Below, one piece after another: positions 33,608 through 42,846 of a DNA stretch of 64,000 bases. The stretch is taken from NCBI GenBank assembly GCA_017849455.1, contig JAFIGX010000003.1:496001-560000 (forward strand), read 5' to 3'. A model generated the notes under the pieces. It saw nothing but the letters and a program-made list of their open reading frames with translations, was not told the origin of the DNA and searched no databases. The position numbers were made by a program, and so were the translations under genes. Origin of the DNA: Pseudobacter sp. (GTDB taxonomy: Bacteria > Bacteroidota > Bacteroidia > Chitinophagales > Chitinophagaceae). Position 1 is the stretch's first letter, and each line of letters starts with the position of its first letter.

Positions 33608-34048
33608 ATGAACATGACCGCCTCGAGAATGAATGAAACCCAGATCGATCATATCCTCAAGCATAATCAGCTAAGTGTAACCGATAGCCGGAAAAAAATA
33701 CTGGAACTTTTTTTATCGAGCAACGGGGCCCTGGCGCATGGGGACATCGAGAAAAAGACCGGTGAAAAATTCGACCGGGTGACAGTATATCGTACCCTCC
33801 AGGTATTTATGGAGAAAGGCATCATCCATACTATACCTACCGCTGATAACTCCGTTCGTTATGCGCTTTGCAAAGACGATTGTACGGAAGGCCATCACCA
33901 CGATAACCATGTCCATTTTGTTTGCAGCTCCTGTGGAAATACGATTTGCCTCGAAGATGTGACCGTACCCGATGTCAAGCTCCCCAAAGGTTTTCAGCCC
34001 GAAGAGTTCCAAATGGTGGTTACGGGCGTTTGCAGGGAATGCCAATGA
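33608..34048 (+). CDS. Fur-family metalloregulator
   Basis: About 146 residues. The N-terminal winged helix (VTDSRKKILELFLSSNGALAHGDIEKKT, FDRVTVYRTLQVFMEKGII) is followed by the dimerisation domain with the HHHDNHVHF metal site and two structural zinc CxxC pairs (CSSC and CREC). This could be Zur-, Fur- or PerR-like; the neighbourhood of MerC and SCO points to zinc or copper-linked control. The start may be ATG 33608, 33614 or 33632; a TTG at 33581 inside the SCO stop is unlikely. Confidence 0.88.
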   Translation: MNMTASRMNETQIDHILKHNQLSVTDSRKKILELFLSSNGALAHGDIEKKTGEKFDRVTVYRTLQVFMEKGIIHTIPTADNSVRYALCKDDCTEGHHHDNHVHFVCSSCGNTICLEDVTVPDVKLPKGFQPEEFQMVVTGVCRECQ

Positions 34049-34349
34049 AAAAGGAATTCGATCGGTTAACTGGTCTTTAACAAGAAAAGGTGATTATCCA
34101 GAAAAAAGGTGGGAAAATACCGAAGAAAAAACTCTTGATTAGGATCATCTGCGACATAAAGCTCCGATAAAAAATAAAGCCCCGATGTAGAAACAACGGG
34201 ACTTTTGGTTAAGGCTCTGATTAGTAGCTAGTTTATGATAATGGATGAATTTCTTCATCCTATCTTAGTTTAGATTGAGTAACAAAGATAGTTGTTAGGA
34301 AGAATAAATAATATACCACTAACTGGGTATTTTTTTTGCCGACTAGGGA
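34049..34349. other. Convergent intergenic region with hairpins
   Basis: 301 bases between the Fur-family gene and the M3 peptidase gene. It holds a terminator-like hairpin (34178-34207) and a perfect 7-4-7 inverted repeat GGATGAA / TTCATCC at 34243-34260. No ORF or other structure was recognised. Confidence 0.5.
34178..34207. terminator. Probable bidirectional terminator
   Basis: AGCCCCG and CGGGACT pair with one mismatch around a 12-base loop; TTTT follows on the plus strand and TTTATTTTTTAT on the minus strand. Position between convergent genes supports use in both directions. Confidence 0.6.
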
Positions 34350-36071
34350 TTAACGTTTCCCCTCCAATTCTTTCTTCACAAATTGCATCAGCTTCTGTAT
34401 TCTGTCGGGCGAAAAGTTAAACACCAGCCCCGCAGCCTGATATAATTCAGGAAGCGTTTTTGTTCCTCCCAAACTCAAAGACCGCATATAGTTGTCCAAC
34501 GCTGCATCTTTATTTTCACGGAATTGCATCCACAGGCCGATCGCTCCCAGTTGGGCAATACCATATTCTATATAATATAACGGTACTTCGAAAAGGTGCA
34601 ATTGCCGTTGCCACCCATAGGTCCTGTATTCTTCTAAGCCATTAAAATCAATCACATCGGACGAAAACTCAGTCAGGATCTCTTTCCACCTGGCTGCCCT
34701 TTCTTCCAAAGTATGGAACGGATGTTCATATACCCAGTGTTGGAACTTGTCGATAGTGGCAATCCAGGGGAATATGGTAATAACCCGTTCTAACTGATGC
34801 TCTTTAGCCCTTTCCAGGTCTTCAGGCTTGTCGAAGAACTCTTCCCAGGAATCCATGCTGAAGAGCTCCATCGACATACTGGCCACTTCTGCGATCTCCA
34901 TCGGGTATTCCTTGAAGGAGCTTAACTCCAACGGATGAGCGAGGAACGAATGAATGGCATGGCCACCTTCATGGACCATGGTGGTAACATCGCTCATCTG
35001 ACCGGCGGCATTCATGAAAATAAAGGGTGCGCCTGTCTCGGCCAGGGGGCAGTTATATCCTCCGGGAGCCTTGCCTTTCCTGCTTTCCAGGTCAAACCGC
35101 TTCATTTCGTTCATTTTACGCAAACAGTCGGCGAAAAACGGACGTAGTTGCTCAAAGCAGCGGATGGTCTTTTCCAGCAATTCACTGCCCGTTTTGAAAG
35201 GGTTCAGCGGTTGTACGCCTGCCGGTTCCGCTTCCAGGTCCCATGGCCGGAGCCGATCGAGCCCCAGCTTTTTCTTCTTTTTCCCGTAGATGGTATTGAC
35301 CAGTGGAAGGATGTGTAGTTTAACCGCTTCATGGAACTGGAAGCAATCCTCCTTGTTATAATCGAATCTTCCCAGTTCCTTGAATTTATAGTCGCGGTAA
35401 TTCTCAAAGCCCGCATTTTTAGCCACCTGATGACGAAGCCCGATCAGCTTGGTGTAAAGCTCATTCAAAGTATCCTTGTCCTGCAGGCGCCGCTCATTGA
35501 TCTTGCGGTATACCATTTCACGGAGGTCCCTGTCGGGGCTTTCCAGCATTTTGGCGGCCTGCTGTAATGTATACTCCTGTCCGTTCACTTCCACGGTCAT
35601 TTTGCCCGAGATCACGCCAAACTGTTGCTGGAGCACGCCCAGTTCCGATTGCAGGGGAATATTTTCTTCCCGGAAAAGGTCAATGCTCTTGCGCACACTG
35701 CGCAGGTAAGTGAAATATTTTTGCTGGTCGAGTTCCTGTGTGAAAGGGCTCTCCACCAGTTTCCGGTTGAGCTTGTCGGCATAGGGTTGGATCTTCGGTT
35801 GCAGCTCCGTTACGAAAAATACGAATGCTTCTTCCAGGGATTTGTTTTCCGTATCGCAGGTCATGCGGATCTGTCTCCAGCAGGCATCTTCGCTGAGCAC
35901 CGCTTCCATTTCGCTCATGTCTTTCAGCCATTTTTCCAGGTCAGGCCGAGATGCAAGCGGCCTTTCCAGTAATTCCCGGAAATAAGGCTCCAGGGCCTCC
36001 CAGTTCGTTACGGCAAAATCTTCGGGTAGGTATTGACGTGGTAGTTTTCTGATATCTGCACTGATTTGCAT
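34350..36071 (-). CDS. M3 family oligoendopeptidase
   Basis: A 573-residue zinc metallopeptidase of the PepF/M3B type. The zinc motif HEGGH (in TTMVHEGGHAIHSFLAH) with the downstream Glu helix (EIAEVASMSMELFSMD) is intact. No signal peptide, so a cytosolic peptidase degrading oligopeptides is expected. It is flanked by a convergent Fur gene downstream and, upstream, a 15-bp hairpin separating it from the DUF5606 gene. Confidence 0.92.
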   Translation of the reverse strand: MQISADIRKLPRQYLPEDFAVTNWEALEPYFRELLERPLASRPDLEKWLKDMSEMEAVLSEDACWRQIRMTCDTENKSLEEAFVFFVTELQPKIQPYADKLNRKLVESPFTQELDQQKYFTYLRSVRKSIDLFREENIPLQSELGVLQQQFGVISGKMTVEVNGQEYTLQQAAKMLESPDRDLREMVYRKINERRLQDKDTLNELYTKLIGLRHQVAKNAGFENYRDYKFKELGRFDYNKEDCFQFHEAVKLHILPLVNTIYGKKKKKLGLDRLRPWDLEAEPAGVQPLNPFKTGSELLEKTIRCFEQLRPFFADCLRKMNEMKRFDLESRKGKAPGGYNCPLAETGAPFIFMNAAGQMSDVTTMVHEGGHAIHSFLAHPLELSSFKEYPMEIAEVASMSMELFSMDSWEEFFDKPEDLERAKEHQLERVITIFPWIATIDKFQHWVYEHPFHTLEERAARWKEILTEFSSDVIDFNGLEEYRTYGWQRQLHLFEVPLYYIEYGIAQLGAIGLWMQFRENKDAALDNYMRSLSLGGTKTLPELYQAAGLVFNFSPDRIQKLMQFVKKELEGKR

Positions 36072-36089
36072 AGCTCCTGTTTAAATACT

Positions 36090-36137
36090 AAAGCTACAAT
36101 CTCCAGGCGTTCTATGTTTACCGGAGATTGTAGCTTT
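36090..36137 (-). terminator. Strong 15-bp hairpin behind the DUF5606 gene
   Basis: AAAGCTACAATCTCC (36090-36104) and its exact reverse complement (36123-36137) enclose an 18-base loop, 15 bases beyond the DUF5606 stop. The U-tract is poor (TTTAGTATTTAAA), so the element could be an intrinsic terminator, an mRNA-stabilising hairpin or an extragenic repeat. Confidence 0.55.
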
Positions 36138-36152
36138 GGTTGTGTATTAACA

Positions 36153-36818
36153 TTATTTTTTAGGTTTCTTCTCTGCAGGCGCTGCCTTCTTTTTGGCTGC
36201 GGGGGCCGGCTTTTCTTCAGTTTCTTTCCTGGCTTTGGGCGCTGCTTTTTTCTTCGGTTTTTCAGCAGGCTCTTCGCTGGTTTCTGCGGCCTTTTCTTTT
36301 TTAGCTGCAGCTTTTGCCGGTTCCTTCTCTGCTTTTTTTGCAGGCTTTTCTGCTTCGGCCTCTTTTTTGGCTTTGGGCGATCTTTCTTCTACCGGGGCCT
36401 CAACGGTTGCTTCTTCCACTTCTTCTTCCGGTAGTTCGCGTAATTTGATCTCTATTTTATTATCGGTGAGAATGCCAAACCATTTGATGATCTTTTTCAT
36501 GTCGCTGGCATACACACGTTCAAAGTCGAGGTCGGGGTATACTTTTTCAAAGTATTTTTTCAGGGCCCCATTGTCTTTCCCGTCGGGTAATTTCTCCCCG
36601 CTTTTTTCCATGGCATTGAAAACATCTACCAGGTTCACATTGTCCCGTACAGTATAGATCTCGATACTCTCCAGGTGGGAGAAATTATGAATGCGGCTTG
36701 AAACAAATTTGGTGGTCTTGTCGTCGAGCGACCTAACGATAGCTCCGTCATTCTTACTGCTGACTAATTCAAACAATCCAGGTAACCCGGTTACCGAAAC
36801 GATTTTTCCATATTCCAT
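36153..36818 (-). CDS. DUF5606 protein with lysine/alanine-rich tail
   Basis: 221 residues. The first 130 residues (MEYGKIVSVTGLPGLFELVS, NDGAIVRSLDDKTTKFVSSR, SIEIYTVRDNVNLVDVF) match DUF5606, a small globular Bacteroidota domain of unknown role. The remaining 90 residues are a low-complexity Lys/Ala/Glu/Pro tail built of PKAKKEAEAEKPAKKAEKE-type units, like histone H1-type tails, suggesting nucleic-acid or ribosome contact. ATG 36818 is preferred to the upstream start at 36878. Confidence 0.82.
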   Translation of the reverse strand: MEYGKIVSVTGLPGLFELVSSKNDGAIVRSLDDKTTKFVSSRIHNFSHLESIEIYTVRDNVNLVDVFNAMEKSGEKLPDGKDNGALKKYFEKVYPDLDFERVYASDMKKIIKWFGILTDNKIEIKLRELPEEEVEEATVEAPVEERSPKAKKEAEAEKPAKKAEKEPAKAAAKKEKAAETSEEPAEKPKKKAAPKARKETEEKPAPAAKKKAAPAEKKPKK

Positions 36819-36994
36819 ATCGATCCATGTTTTTAAAGGATATGCAAGATAAAATGATTTGGGCAAACCCTGTTCCAAAAATTATTGGGACGATCTTTTC
36901 CTGTATTGCCAAAATTTACCCCCGGCGCAGGTTTTTTTGCCTTTCAGCTTCCAATTAGAAAGCTCCCGATTATTCAATAAAAAACACTCATGCA

Positions 36995-37408
36995 ATGAAA
37001 AAGGCATTCTTTTTTCTGGTGGCGGTCATGCTTACCGGCATATACTCAGTAAAGGCCCAGGGACAGGGTGGCGGTGGTTTTCAACGCCGTACCGTGGAGG
37101 AAAATGTGAAGGCAGTGATGGAAAAACTGGCCGATCTGAAACTGGATAAGGATCAGACTGCTAAATCCGATACTATTTTTACCGAATATTTCAAGGCGCG
37201 CGACAAGGCCATGGATGAAATGAGGAATGGCGGCGGTGGGGGCGACAGGTCGCAGATGCGTGAAAAATTTCAGAAACTGGGGGACGATAGGGATGCCAAA
37301 CTGAAAAAAGTGTTTACCGATGCCCAGTTCAAGAAATGGAAAGATGAGATCGAGCCCTCCATGCGCCCGCGCCGTCCCGGTGGTGGCAACGGAGGTGGAA
37401 ATAACTGA
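36995..37408 (+). CDS. Exported Gly-rich helical protein (Spy/CpxP-like size)
   Basis: 137 residues with a signal peptide (MKKAFFFLVAVMLTGIYSVKAQ), a glycine-rich start, then amphipathic helices (VEENVKAVMEKLADLKLDKDQ, MREKFQKLGDDRDAKLKKVFTDAQFKKWKDEI) and a Gly/Asn/Arg-rich tail. The length and LTxxQ-like helix spacing recall Spy/CpxP periplasmic chaperones, common in Bacteroidota near sensors; that identity is only suggestive. A strong terminator follows and the LytTR pair lies downstream on the other strand. Confidence 0.7.
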   Translation: MKKAFFFLVAVMLTGIYSVKAQGQGGGGFQRRTVEENVKAVMEKLADLKLDKDQTAKSDTIFTEYFKARDKAMDEMRNGGGGGDRSQMREKFQKLGDDRDAKLKKVFTDAQFKKWKDEIEPSMRPRRPGGGNGGGNN

Positions 37409-37445
37409 CCTTATTGATTTATCCTGAAAGCGAGGCTGAATCTAC

Positions 37446-37481
37446 ACCCTGGCCAATGGCAGTTGGCTCAGGGTTTTTTTA
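37446..37481 (+). terminator. Rho-independent terminator
   Basis: ACCCTG-GCCAA / TTGGC-T-CAGGGT (11 bp with one bulge) around TGGCAG, then TTTTTTTATT. It ends the exported Gly-rich gene and overlaps the 3' end of the convergent LytTR gene. Confidence 0.88.
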
Positions 37482-38237
37482 TTGTCCCATCCATTGTTTG
37501 AACGCCGTTACATTCTCCTGGCTGATGATCACTTCCTCATGCAGCGGCGGGTCCAGCTCCAGCAGGAGCTTGCTTTTCGGATAGGCTTTGATCCTTTTGA
37601 TGGCGCTCATATTGATCAGGTATTTTCTGCTCACACGGTAAAAACTCGCGGGATCCAGTTGGGCTTCGATATCACTAAGCGATTGATCGAGGATGAATTT
37701 CTGCGCTTTATTATCTACCATGCAAACCAGTTTGTGGGCAGCATAGAAATAAGCGATATCGGCCGTTTTGATGCTCACATAATCCGTTCCCCGTTTCACC
37801 AGGAACCGCTTCTTAAAGCCCCCGCTCTGGGCATGCTGCGATTGCCAGTTGCTCAAATTCTGGTAGCTGGTGGCAAAATGCTGTTTCAGCTTGTCGTATT
37901 TGCGAAGGGCGGCTTCCAGTTTTTCCTGCTTTACCGGTTTCAGCAGGTATTCTATGCTGTTATGTTCGAATGCTTCCTGCCAGTATTCATCATAGGCCGT
38001 TACGAAAATGATGGGGCAGTTGATGGTGATCTTCTCGAAGATCTTGAAGGAAAGCCCGTCGCTGAGCTCGATATCCATGAAGATCAGTTCCGGCACCGGG
38101 TTCTGATGAAACCAACTGATGGTTTCCTTGATGTTTCCCAGGATCGCTTCCACCTGGATCTCGGGATCGCAGGCCAGCAACGATTTCAATAATTTTTCAG
38201 CAGCAGGTTTTTCGTCTTCTATAATGATGACACGCAT
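37479..38237 (-). CDS. LytTR-type response regulator
   Basis: 252 residues: a receiver domain (acidic IIEDE at 5-9, phospho-acceptor Asp55 in LIFMDIELSDG, conserved Lys in YLLKPVK) and a C-terminal LytTR DNA-binding domain (FLVKRGTDYVSIKTADIAYFYA, FYRVSRKYLINMSAIKRI). It is transcribed directly after the cognate histidine kinase with a one-base gap. Targets are unknown. Confidence 0.95.
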   Translation of the reverse strand: MRVIIIEDEKPAAEKLLKSLLACDPEIQVEAILGNIKETISWFHQNPVPELIFMDIELSDGLSFKIFEKITINCPIIFVTAYDEYWQEAFEHNSIEYLLKPVKQEKLEAALRKYDKLKQHFATSYQNLSNWQSQHAQSGGFKKRFLVKRGTDYVSIKTADIAYFYAAHKLVCMVDNKAQKFILDQSLSDIEAQLDPASFYRVSRKYLINMSAIKRIKAYPKSKLLLELDPPLHEEVIISQENVTAFKQWMGQ

Positions 38238-38238
38238 A

Positions 38239-39315
38239 TCAATCTATTTTTAATACAGGTAAGGCAACAGTGAACAGGCCCTCTCCTTCGGTGATCGTAA
38301 TATCCTGGTAAGTAGTAAGCCGGTAGCGTTCCCGCAGGTTATTGAGACCGATCTTCGATGATGGTTTTCTCAATAATTTTTTTCGCACCTGGTTGCGCAC
38401 CACCAGGTGCTCTTCGTCCATGACAAGGTCGATGACCAGGGGTTCGGCCTCTGAAAACTCATTATGCTTGATGGCGTTCTCCACCAGGATCTGCAGTGAA
38501 ATGGGCGGTATCAGGTACCGGTCGAACAGGGAGGGGTCGATATAATTCCGCATCTGCACCGCAAACCCGAAACGGATGGTGAGCAACGAGAAATAATCGT
38601 CCAGGAATCCCATTTCCTCTCGCAGCAACACGAGCTCGCGCCCCTTGTTCTGGAGGATATACCGGTATACATCGGCCAGGCTATCGTTGAATTGTTTGGC
38701 TTTGGCCTGACTTTCCTCTATCAGGTGCGATAATGTATTCAGCGAATTGAAAATAAAATGCGGATCGATCTGGTTCTTCAATGCTTCCAGCTCTGCTTCT
38801 GCTTTGGCCCTTTGCAATTGTTCGTTCTTCAGCATCTCGCCTTCCGATTCTTTTACGAGGAAAACTGTTTCATATACATGCACGATGAACAGCACGGAGA
38901 TCATGATGATCAGTGTCGATTCAGTGATCACATCCCAGTTCACTACTCCCTGCTTAAAAATATGATACCAGGTGATCAATAATAGTATGCTGATGGGGAT
39001 GGTGAAGCAGGAGGCGGCCAGCACCAGCACCACGATCTTTCGCACAGGCTTGTTGAACCAGTTGAAATAACTGCGTAGCGCGAACAGCAGATAGCGGTTG
39101 CCTTCCCAGATGATCAGGGAAAGGCCGATGGTATATAGATAACTCAGCTTGACCTTCCAGAGTGAAAAACTATTGTGATCTACCAGGTGCGTAACGGCAG
39201 GGATAAAGATGCCGAAGAATGGAATGAGGATCAGCCGGAAGCCAATATCATTGACCCGCATAGCGGTGGGTGACTTCATCACCGTCTTGTTTGTATTCAT
39301 CGCCTCTTTTTCCAT
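38239..39315 (-). CDS. LytS-like sensor histidine kinase
   Basis: 358 residues: four N-terminal transmembrane helices without an obvious sensor domain, then the His_kinase (PF06580) region with the phospho-acceptor His in LKNQIDPHFIFNSLNTLSHLI and an HATPase region (ISLQILVENAIKHN, GLNNLRERY). It forms a two-component pair with the adjacent LytTR regulator. Confidence 0.95.
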   Translation of the reverse strand: MEKEAMNTNKTVMKSPTAMRVNDIGFRLILIPFFGIFIPAVTHLVDHNSFSLWKVKLSYLYTIGLSLIIWEGNRYLLFALRSYFNWFNKPVRKIVVLVLAASCFTIPISILLLITWYHIFKQGVVNWDVITESTLIIMISVLFIVHVYETVFLVKESEGEMLKNEQLQRAKAEAELEALKNQIDPHFIFNSLNTLSHLIEESQAKAKQFNDSLADVYRYILQNKGRELVLLREEMGFLDDYFSLLTIRFGFAVQMRNYIDPSLFDRYLIPPISLQILVENAIKHNEFSEAEPLVIDLVMDEEHLVVRNQVRKKLLRKPSSKIGLNNLRERYRLTTYQDITITEGEGLFTVALPVLKID

Positions 39316-39412
39316 CCTTGTTCAATTTGGATTGGCCCGGAAAAATTAGTGAAATAGATTCGAAGAAGCATTAAAAGCGCCGAATATTTTCATCAACTAA
39401 ATTATTTAAAGT

Positions 39413-39847
39413 ATGGTAATACAATCGATCAACTGGCTGGCGGTGCTGGCAGCCGGCATCTCGGCGTTTGTGCTGGCAGGGGTATGGTATTCACCGGCGC
39501 TGTTCGGCAAGGCATGGATGAAGGAAAATAAAATGACGATAGACGAAATAAGAAAAGGCAATAAAGGAAAAATATACGGCGGCGCTTTCATATTGACGTT
39601 GGTAATAGCAGCCAATATGGGAATGTTCCTGGCTGAGCCTGCCGCTGATTGTCCGGAGGGATGTGTGTTGAAGGTCGATATTGCCTGGGGTGCGATAGCC
39701 GGTCTTCTGTCTGGTATCTGGATCGCTGCTTTCCTGTCCATCATCGGCCTGTTCGAGCACAGGTCTGTAAAGCATATCTTCATCAATGCCGGTTATTGCG
39801 TAGCTGCCTTGGTGCTGATGGGCGCTATCATCGGTGCCTGGCGTTAA
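39413..39847 (+). CDS. DUF1761 membrane protein
   Basis: A 144-residue protein with four hydrophobic helices matching DUF1761: INWLAVLAAGISAFVLAGVWYSPALFGKAWMKE at the N-terminus and WGAIAGLLSGIWIAAFLSI later. The function is unknown; the family is widespread in Bacteroidota. A long hairpin follows. Confidence 0.85.
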   Translation: MVIQSINWLAVLAAGISAFVLAGVWYSPALFGKAWMKENKMTIDEIRKGNKGKIYGGAFILTLVIAANMGMFLAEPAADCPEGCVLKVDIAWGAIAGLLSGIWIAAFLSIIGLFEHRSVKHIFINAGYCVAALVLMGAIIGAWR

Positions 39848-39870
39848 AAGAGCTTCCTGTTAAAAATAGT

Positions 39871-39915
39871 AAAGGGAAAGTTGAAATGATCAGACGTCAT
39901 TTCAACCTTCCCTTT
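39871..39915. terminator. Long hairpin terminator between convergent genes
   Basis: A 19-base arm (39871-39889) pairs with 39897-39915 with one mismatch around a 7-base loop, between the convergent DUF1761 and DUF1579 genes. A- and T-rich flanks on both sides suit bidirectional termination. Confidence 0.75.
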
Positions 39916-39921
39916 AATCAT

Positions 39922-40581
39922 TTATTTTTTAGTGAACTTGATCTCCATATTCTTATACTCCTGTTGGCCATGTTGTGCTGCGAACATTTCCATGATATGG
40001 TGCTTGTCATCTACGATCTTGATAGTTTGGCGCATGCTGCATTCCTGGGAAGTGGTAGGATCGAGCATCTTGCCGGTCATGCTGATCGTTTTCGTGGAAG
40101 GATCATAGGTACCTTCCATGTTCATGATGCCGGTACCCATATTATCTACCCAACTGCTCACGAATTTCTTTTTGCTGTTATCGTAGGCCATTGTTCCGAT
40201 CCCTTCAAAAGGCATTTTGTCGAAACTTCCGGAGAACCTGGATTCCTGGAAGCGTCCTCCCAGTATCATGTGGTTGACGCAACTTCCTTTGCTGGTTTGC
40301 GGAGGCGCCCCTGGCGCCATCCAGGAAGTAACTTCAGTACTCCATGTGCCGTCCTGTGCAGCGAGCATTTTATGCATTTCACCGGGTGTCATATATTCCA
40401 TCCAGGCTTTCATCATGGCAGCGGAATCCATCGGAGGAGCAGGAGCCTCAGCGATCTTGGTAGCAGTGTCTGTTTTGTGGGCAGTACTATCGTTTTTGGC
40501 AGTGGTGTTTTGTCCTGCATCATTGCAGCTTATGGCAGTGATCATTGATAGCGCGCAGAAGGCGGCGGCAAACTTTTTCAT
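39922..40581 (-). CDS. DUF1579 lipoprotein
   Basis: 219 residues with a lipoprotein signal (KKFAAAFCALSMITAISCND) and a DUF1579 domain (LAAQDGTWSTEVTSWMAPG, GGRFQESRFSG, FEGIGTMAYDNSKKKFVSSWVDNMGTGIM). The domain folds as a lipocalin-like beta barrel; the function is unknown. It is Met-rich, especially residues 50-75. Confidence 0.85.
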   Translation of the reverse strand: MKKFAAAFCALSMITAISCNDAGQNTTAKNDSTAHKTDTATKIAEAPAPPMDSAAMMKAWMEYMTPGEMHKMLAAQDGTWSTEVTSWMAPGAPPQTSKGSCVNHMILGGRFQESRFSGSFDKMPFEGIGTMAYDNSKKKFVSSWVDNMGTGIMNMEGTYDPSTKTISMTGKMLDPTTSQECSMRQTIKIVDDKHHIMEMFAAQHGQQEYKNMEIKFTKK

Positions 40582-40686
40582 ATTGTGATTATTTTACAAG
40601 TAAGATAAGAAAAATAAGAAGGCGAACCAAGATGCGAAGGCATTTAGAAGGATGAATCGTGAAAAAATCCCGATGGGCAACAGTAC

Positions 40687-41778
40687 TCAATCAGGGAATT
40701 GCGTGGCATCGATATGGGGTATGATGCGCAGCGCATTTTTGTAATATATTTTTTTCAGGACCGGGTCTGGCAATCCCATCCCGTACATCCTCCAGAAAGC
40801 ATGGTACTTCTTATGATAGGGGAAATATTCATCTTCTGTTTCAAGTACCCTGAAATAAGTGGCGTATTCTTCGGGCACCCAACTGTCTTTGCCGAAGAGG
40901 ATCCTGTCCTGGAACTTTTCGAAGAAACTTTTTGCCGCCCTGGGTTGCCGGCCCAGTTCGGCAATAACGGCCCCGAACTCGACATACACGTTGGGTAGCC
41001 TGTTGAGCAAGGCGGTCAGTTTGCCGAGGTCGTTGGGGTACCAGCCGAAATGTGCTGCAATAAAAATAGTTTCCGGGTGTTTGGCGAACATACGGTGTTG
41101 TTCTTCGATCAGGGTATCCCAGGGGGCGGGGTCTGTATCGCTTCGCTTCCTGCCGGGATGCGTGGTGATCTCCAGCCAGCGTTCATTGTGCTCATCGACC
41201 GGGTCCCAGAATGGCCTGGGATCGGCAGTATGGATCAGAACAGGGATCTTGAGCTCGCCGCATAATGACCAGATGGGATCGAGCCGAGGATCATCGATGG
41301 TGACCCTTTTGCCGGTATTGTCTTTCACGGAAAGGCCGAGATTTTTGAAGATCTTCAATCCATTGGCCCCATGCTGCACATCTTCGCGCAATTGTTTTAC
41401 GGCGCCTTCCATCCAACCTGATTTACCTATCCCTCCGAAATCGATATTGGCAAAAACGATGAACCGTTTGGGGGCTGTATTGCGGATGGCGCTCGTCATA
41501 TTCTCCAGGCTATTGCCATTCCCGCCGCTGAGGTTCACCATTACTTTCATATTGAGCTGGTCCATCTGTGCCACCAGTTTCTGTAAATCGCCAGCCTTCA
41601 TATTCCACTGATGATTGTGCACATCGATGAAAGGGAACCTGGCTTTTGTGAGCTTGTGTTCGGGCACTACCAAAGTGGAAACAGGGTCGTACTGTTCGAA
41701 ATCCATTCCCCGCCCGGATTGAGCTGTTACTGAAAGGAACGAGGAGAAGGAAAGGCAACTGATCAGGAGTCTTTTCAT
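40687..41778 (-). CDS. Exported amidohydrolase-2 family protein
   Basis: 363 residues with an N-terminal signal peptide (MKRLLISCLSFSSFLSVTAQ). The TIM-barrel metal ligands are placed as in PF04909: FIDVHNHQWN (HxH-like), VLIHTADP, AAHFGWYP, and FGKDSWVP. The family includes decarboxylases and lactonases, often on aromatic or uronate-derived substrates; this exported subgroup is uncharacterised. Confidence 0.85.
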   Translation of the reverse strand: MKRLLISCLSFSSFLSVTAQSGRGMDFEQYDPVSTLVVPEHKLTKARFPFIDVHNHQWNMKAGDLQKLVAQMDQLNMKVMVNLSGGNGNSLENMTSAIRNTAPKRFIVFANIDFGGIGKSGWMEGAVKQLREDVQHGANGLKIFKNLGLSVKDNTGKRVTIDDPRLDPIWSLCGELKIPVLIHTADPRPFWDPVDEHNERWLEITTHPGRKRSDTDPAPWDTLIEEQHRMFAKHPETIFIAAHFGWYPNDLGKLTALLNRLPNVYVEFGAVIAELGRQPRAAKSFFEKFQDRILFGKDSWVPEEYATYFRVLETEDEYFPYHKKYHAFWRMYGMGLPDPVLKKIYYKNALRIIPHIDATQFPD

Positions 41779-41856
41779 TGAAATGGGAGGTTTGACGATA
41801 CAAATTAAATAGAAACTCCCGCTTTTTTTCGCCGGCAGGCGCCACTCATGTAAATG

Positions 41857-42504
41857 TTATTGCCCGGTCTCTTTCAATACGGCTTCGATCCTTTGGTGAA
41901 GGGTATCGTAATCCGTATATCCCCTGGCCAGCAGGTAGAACTTTTTGTCGGATACCTGCATCAGTACGGCCGGGAAAGCCGTTACCTGCAATTGCTTGCA
42001 GAGATCGAATTCGTGGTATGCTTTTTCCTTGTATTGTTCACTGTGGAGCGATCGGTAAAAATCTTCTGCGGGAATGCCATATTTCTCCAGCAGGTGCCGG
42101 TAGGCTTCATCATCAACCAGGTCACGGCCTTCATAGTGGAGGGCATATTGCAGGTCTGCCGCAAATTCCACCTGTCTTTCCGGAAAATATTCCTTGAAAA
42201 TACAAAGCGCGATGGCAGGTTTCTCGGAGCTGGGGAACCAATCGCTTTGGTCCGGATGATTGATATGCCAGAGATAATCACTGCCGAATTTGATATGGGT
42301 AAGCTCTTCCACGCGCTTATAAGCAGATTGGATATAGCTGGCAGTGATCCCGATATGACGGGGGTTGTCGGTTATGATCATTCCACCCGACAGCACTTCG
42401 ATATGAATGGAACCCTGGTATTGCGCAGCAATCCTTTTCATGACCGGACTGAAGCCATAGCACCAGCCGCAATAAGCATCGTAACAATAAAAAATAACAG
42501 CCAT
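41857..42504 (-). CDS. DsbA-family thioredoxin-fold protein
   Basis: 215 residues with CGWC at residues 11-14 (FYCYDAYCGWCYGFSP) and a DsbA-like helical insertion. It lacks a signal peptide, so it resembles the cytosolic FrnE/YwbO-type DsbA homologues rather than the periplasmic oxidant. ATG 42504 is preferred; the frame extends to 42549 without homology. Confidence 0.88.
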   Translation of the reverse strand: MAVIFYCYDAYCGWCYGFSPVMKRIAAQYQGSIHIEVLSGGMIITDNPRHIGITASYIQSAYKRVEELTHIKFGSDYLWHINHPDQSDWFPSSEKPAIALCIFKEYFPERQVEFAADLQYALHYEGRDLVDDEAYRHLLEKYGIPAEDFYRSLHSEQYKEKAYHEFDLCKQLQVTAFPAVLMQVSDKKFYLLARGYTDYDTLHQRIEAVLKETGQ

Positions 42505-42573
42505 AATCGGGGGTGAAATTAAGCCCTTTCGCTGAAAAAAATTTCTCACGAACTTTTGTTGGGTTCACCCTAT

Positions 42574-42605
42574 TAAAATAAAAACGGGCAAGCGAAGCTT
42601 GCCCG
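42574..42605 (-). terminator. Rho-independent terminator of the YtxH gene
   Basis: A perfect 9-3-9 hairpin CGGGCAAGC-GAA-GCTTGCCCG (42585-42605) followed on the minus strand by TTTTTATTTT, 46 bases beyond the YtxH stop. Confidence 0.9.
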
Positions 42606-42651
42606 GGGTCAATCGAATTAAAAATGTATGTTGAGTGATTAGTGCCAGATA

Positions 42652-42846
42652 TTATGAGCTTACTTCCATATCACCGGTAACGGGATTCTTGCGTAATCCT
42701 TTCTTTACTTTATGGGCGAGATCATCTGCAGCATTCTTGATCTTCTTCCTGGTTTCAGAACCCTTATCCGGTGCGAACAGTGTTCCGATCAATGCGCCTA
42801 CTGCAGCAGCAGCCAACATTCCGATAACAAGATTTCTCCCTTTCAT
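42652..42846 (-). CDS. YtxH-domain small protein
   Basis: A 64-residue protein: one membrane helix (NLVIGMLAAAAVGALIGTLFAP) followed by the YtxH signature DKGSETRKKIKNAADDL and a basic tail. It is a general-stress-type membrane protein family of unknown mechanism. ATG 42846 gives the canonical MKGRN start. It has its own terminator. Confidence 0.85.
   Translation of the reverse strand: MKGRNLVIGMLAAAAVGALIGTLFAPDKGSETRKKIKNAADDLAHKVKKGLRKNPVTGDMEVSS

Noticed and set aside
39649..40548. 299-codon plus-strand frame spanning two genes
   Set aside because: It overlaps the DUF1761 3' end and the DUF1579 gene on the opposite strand; both are recognisable families.
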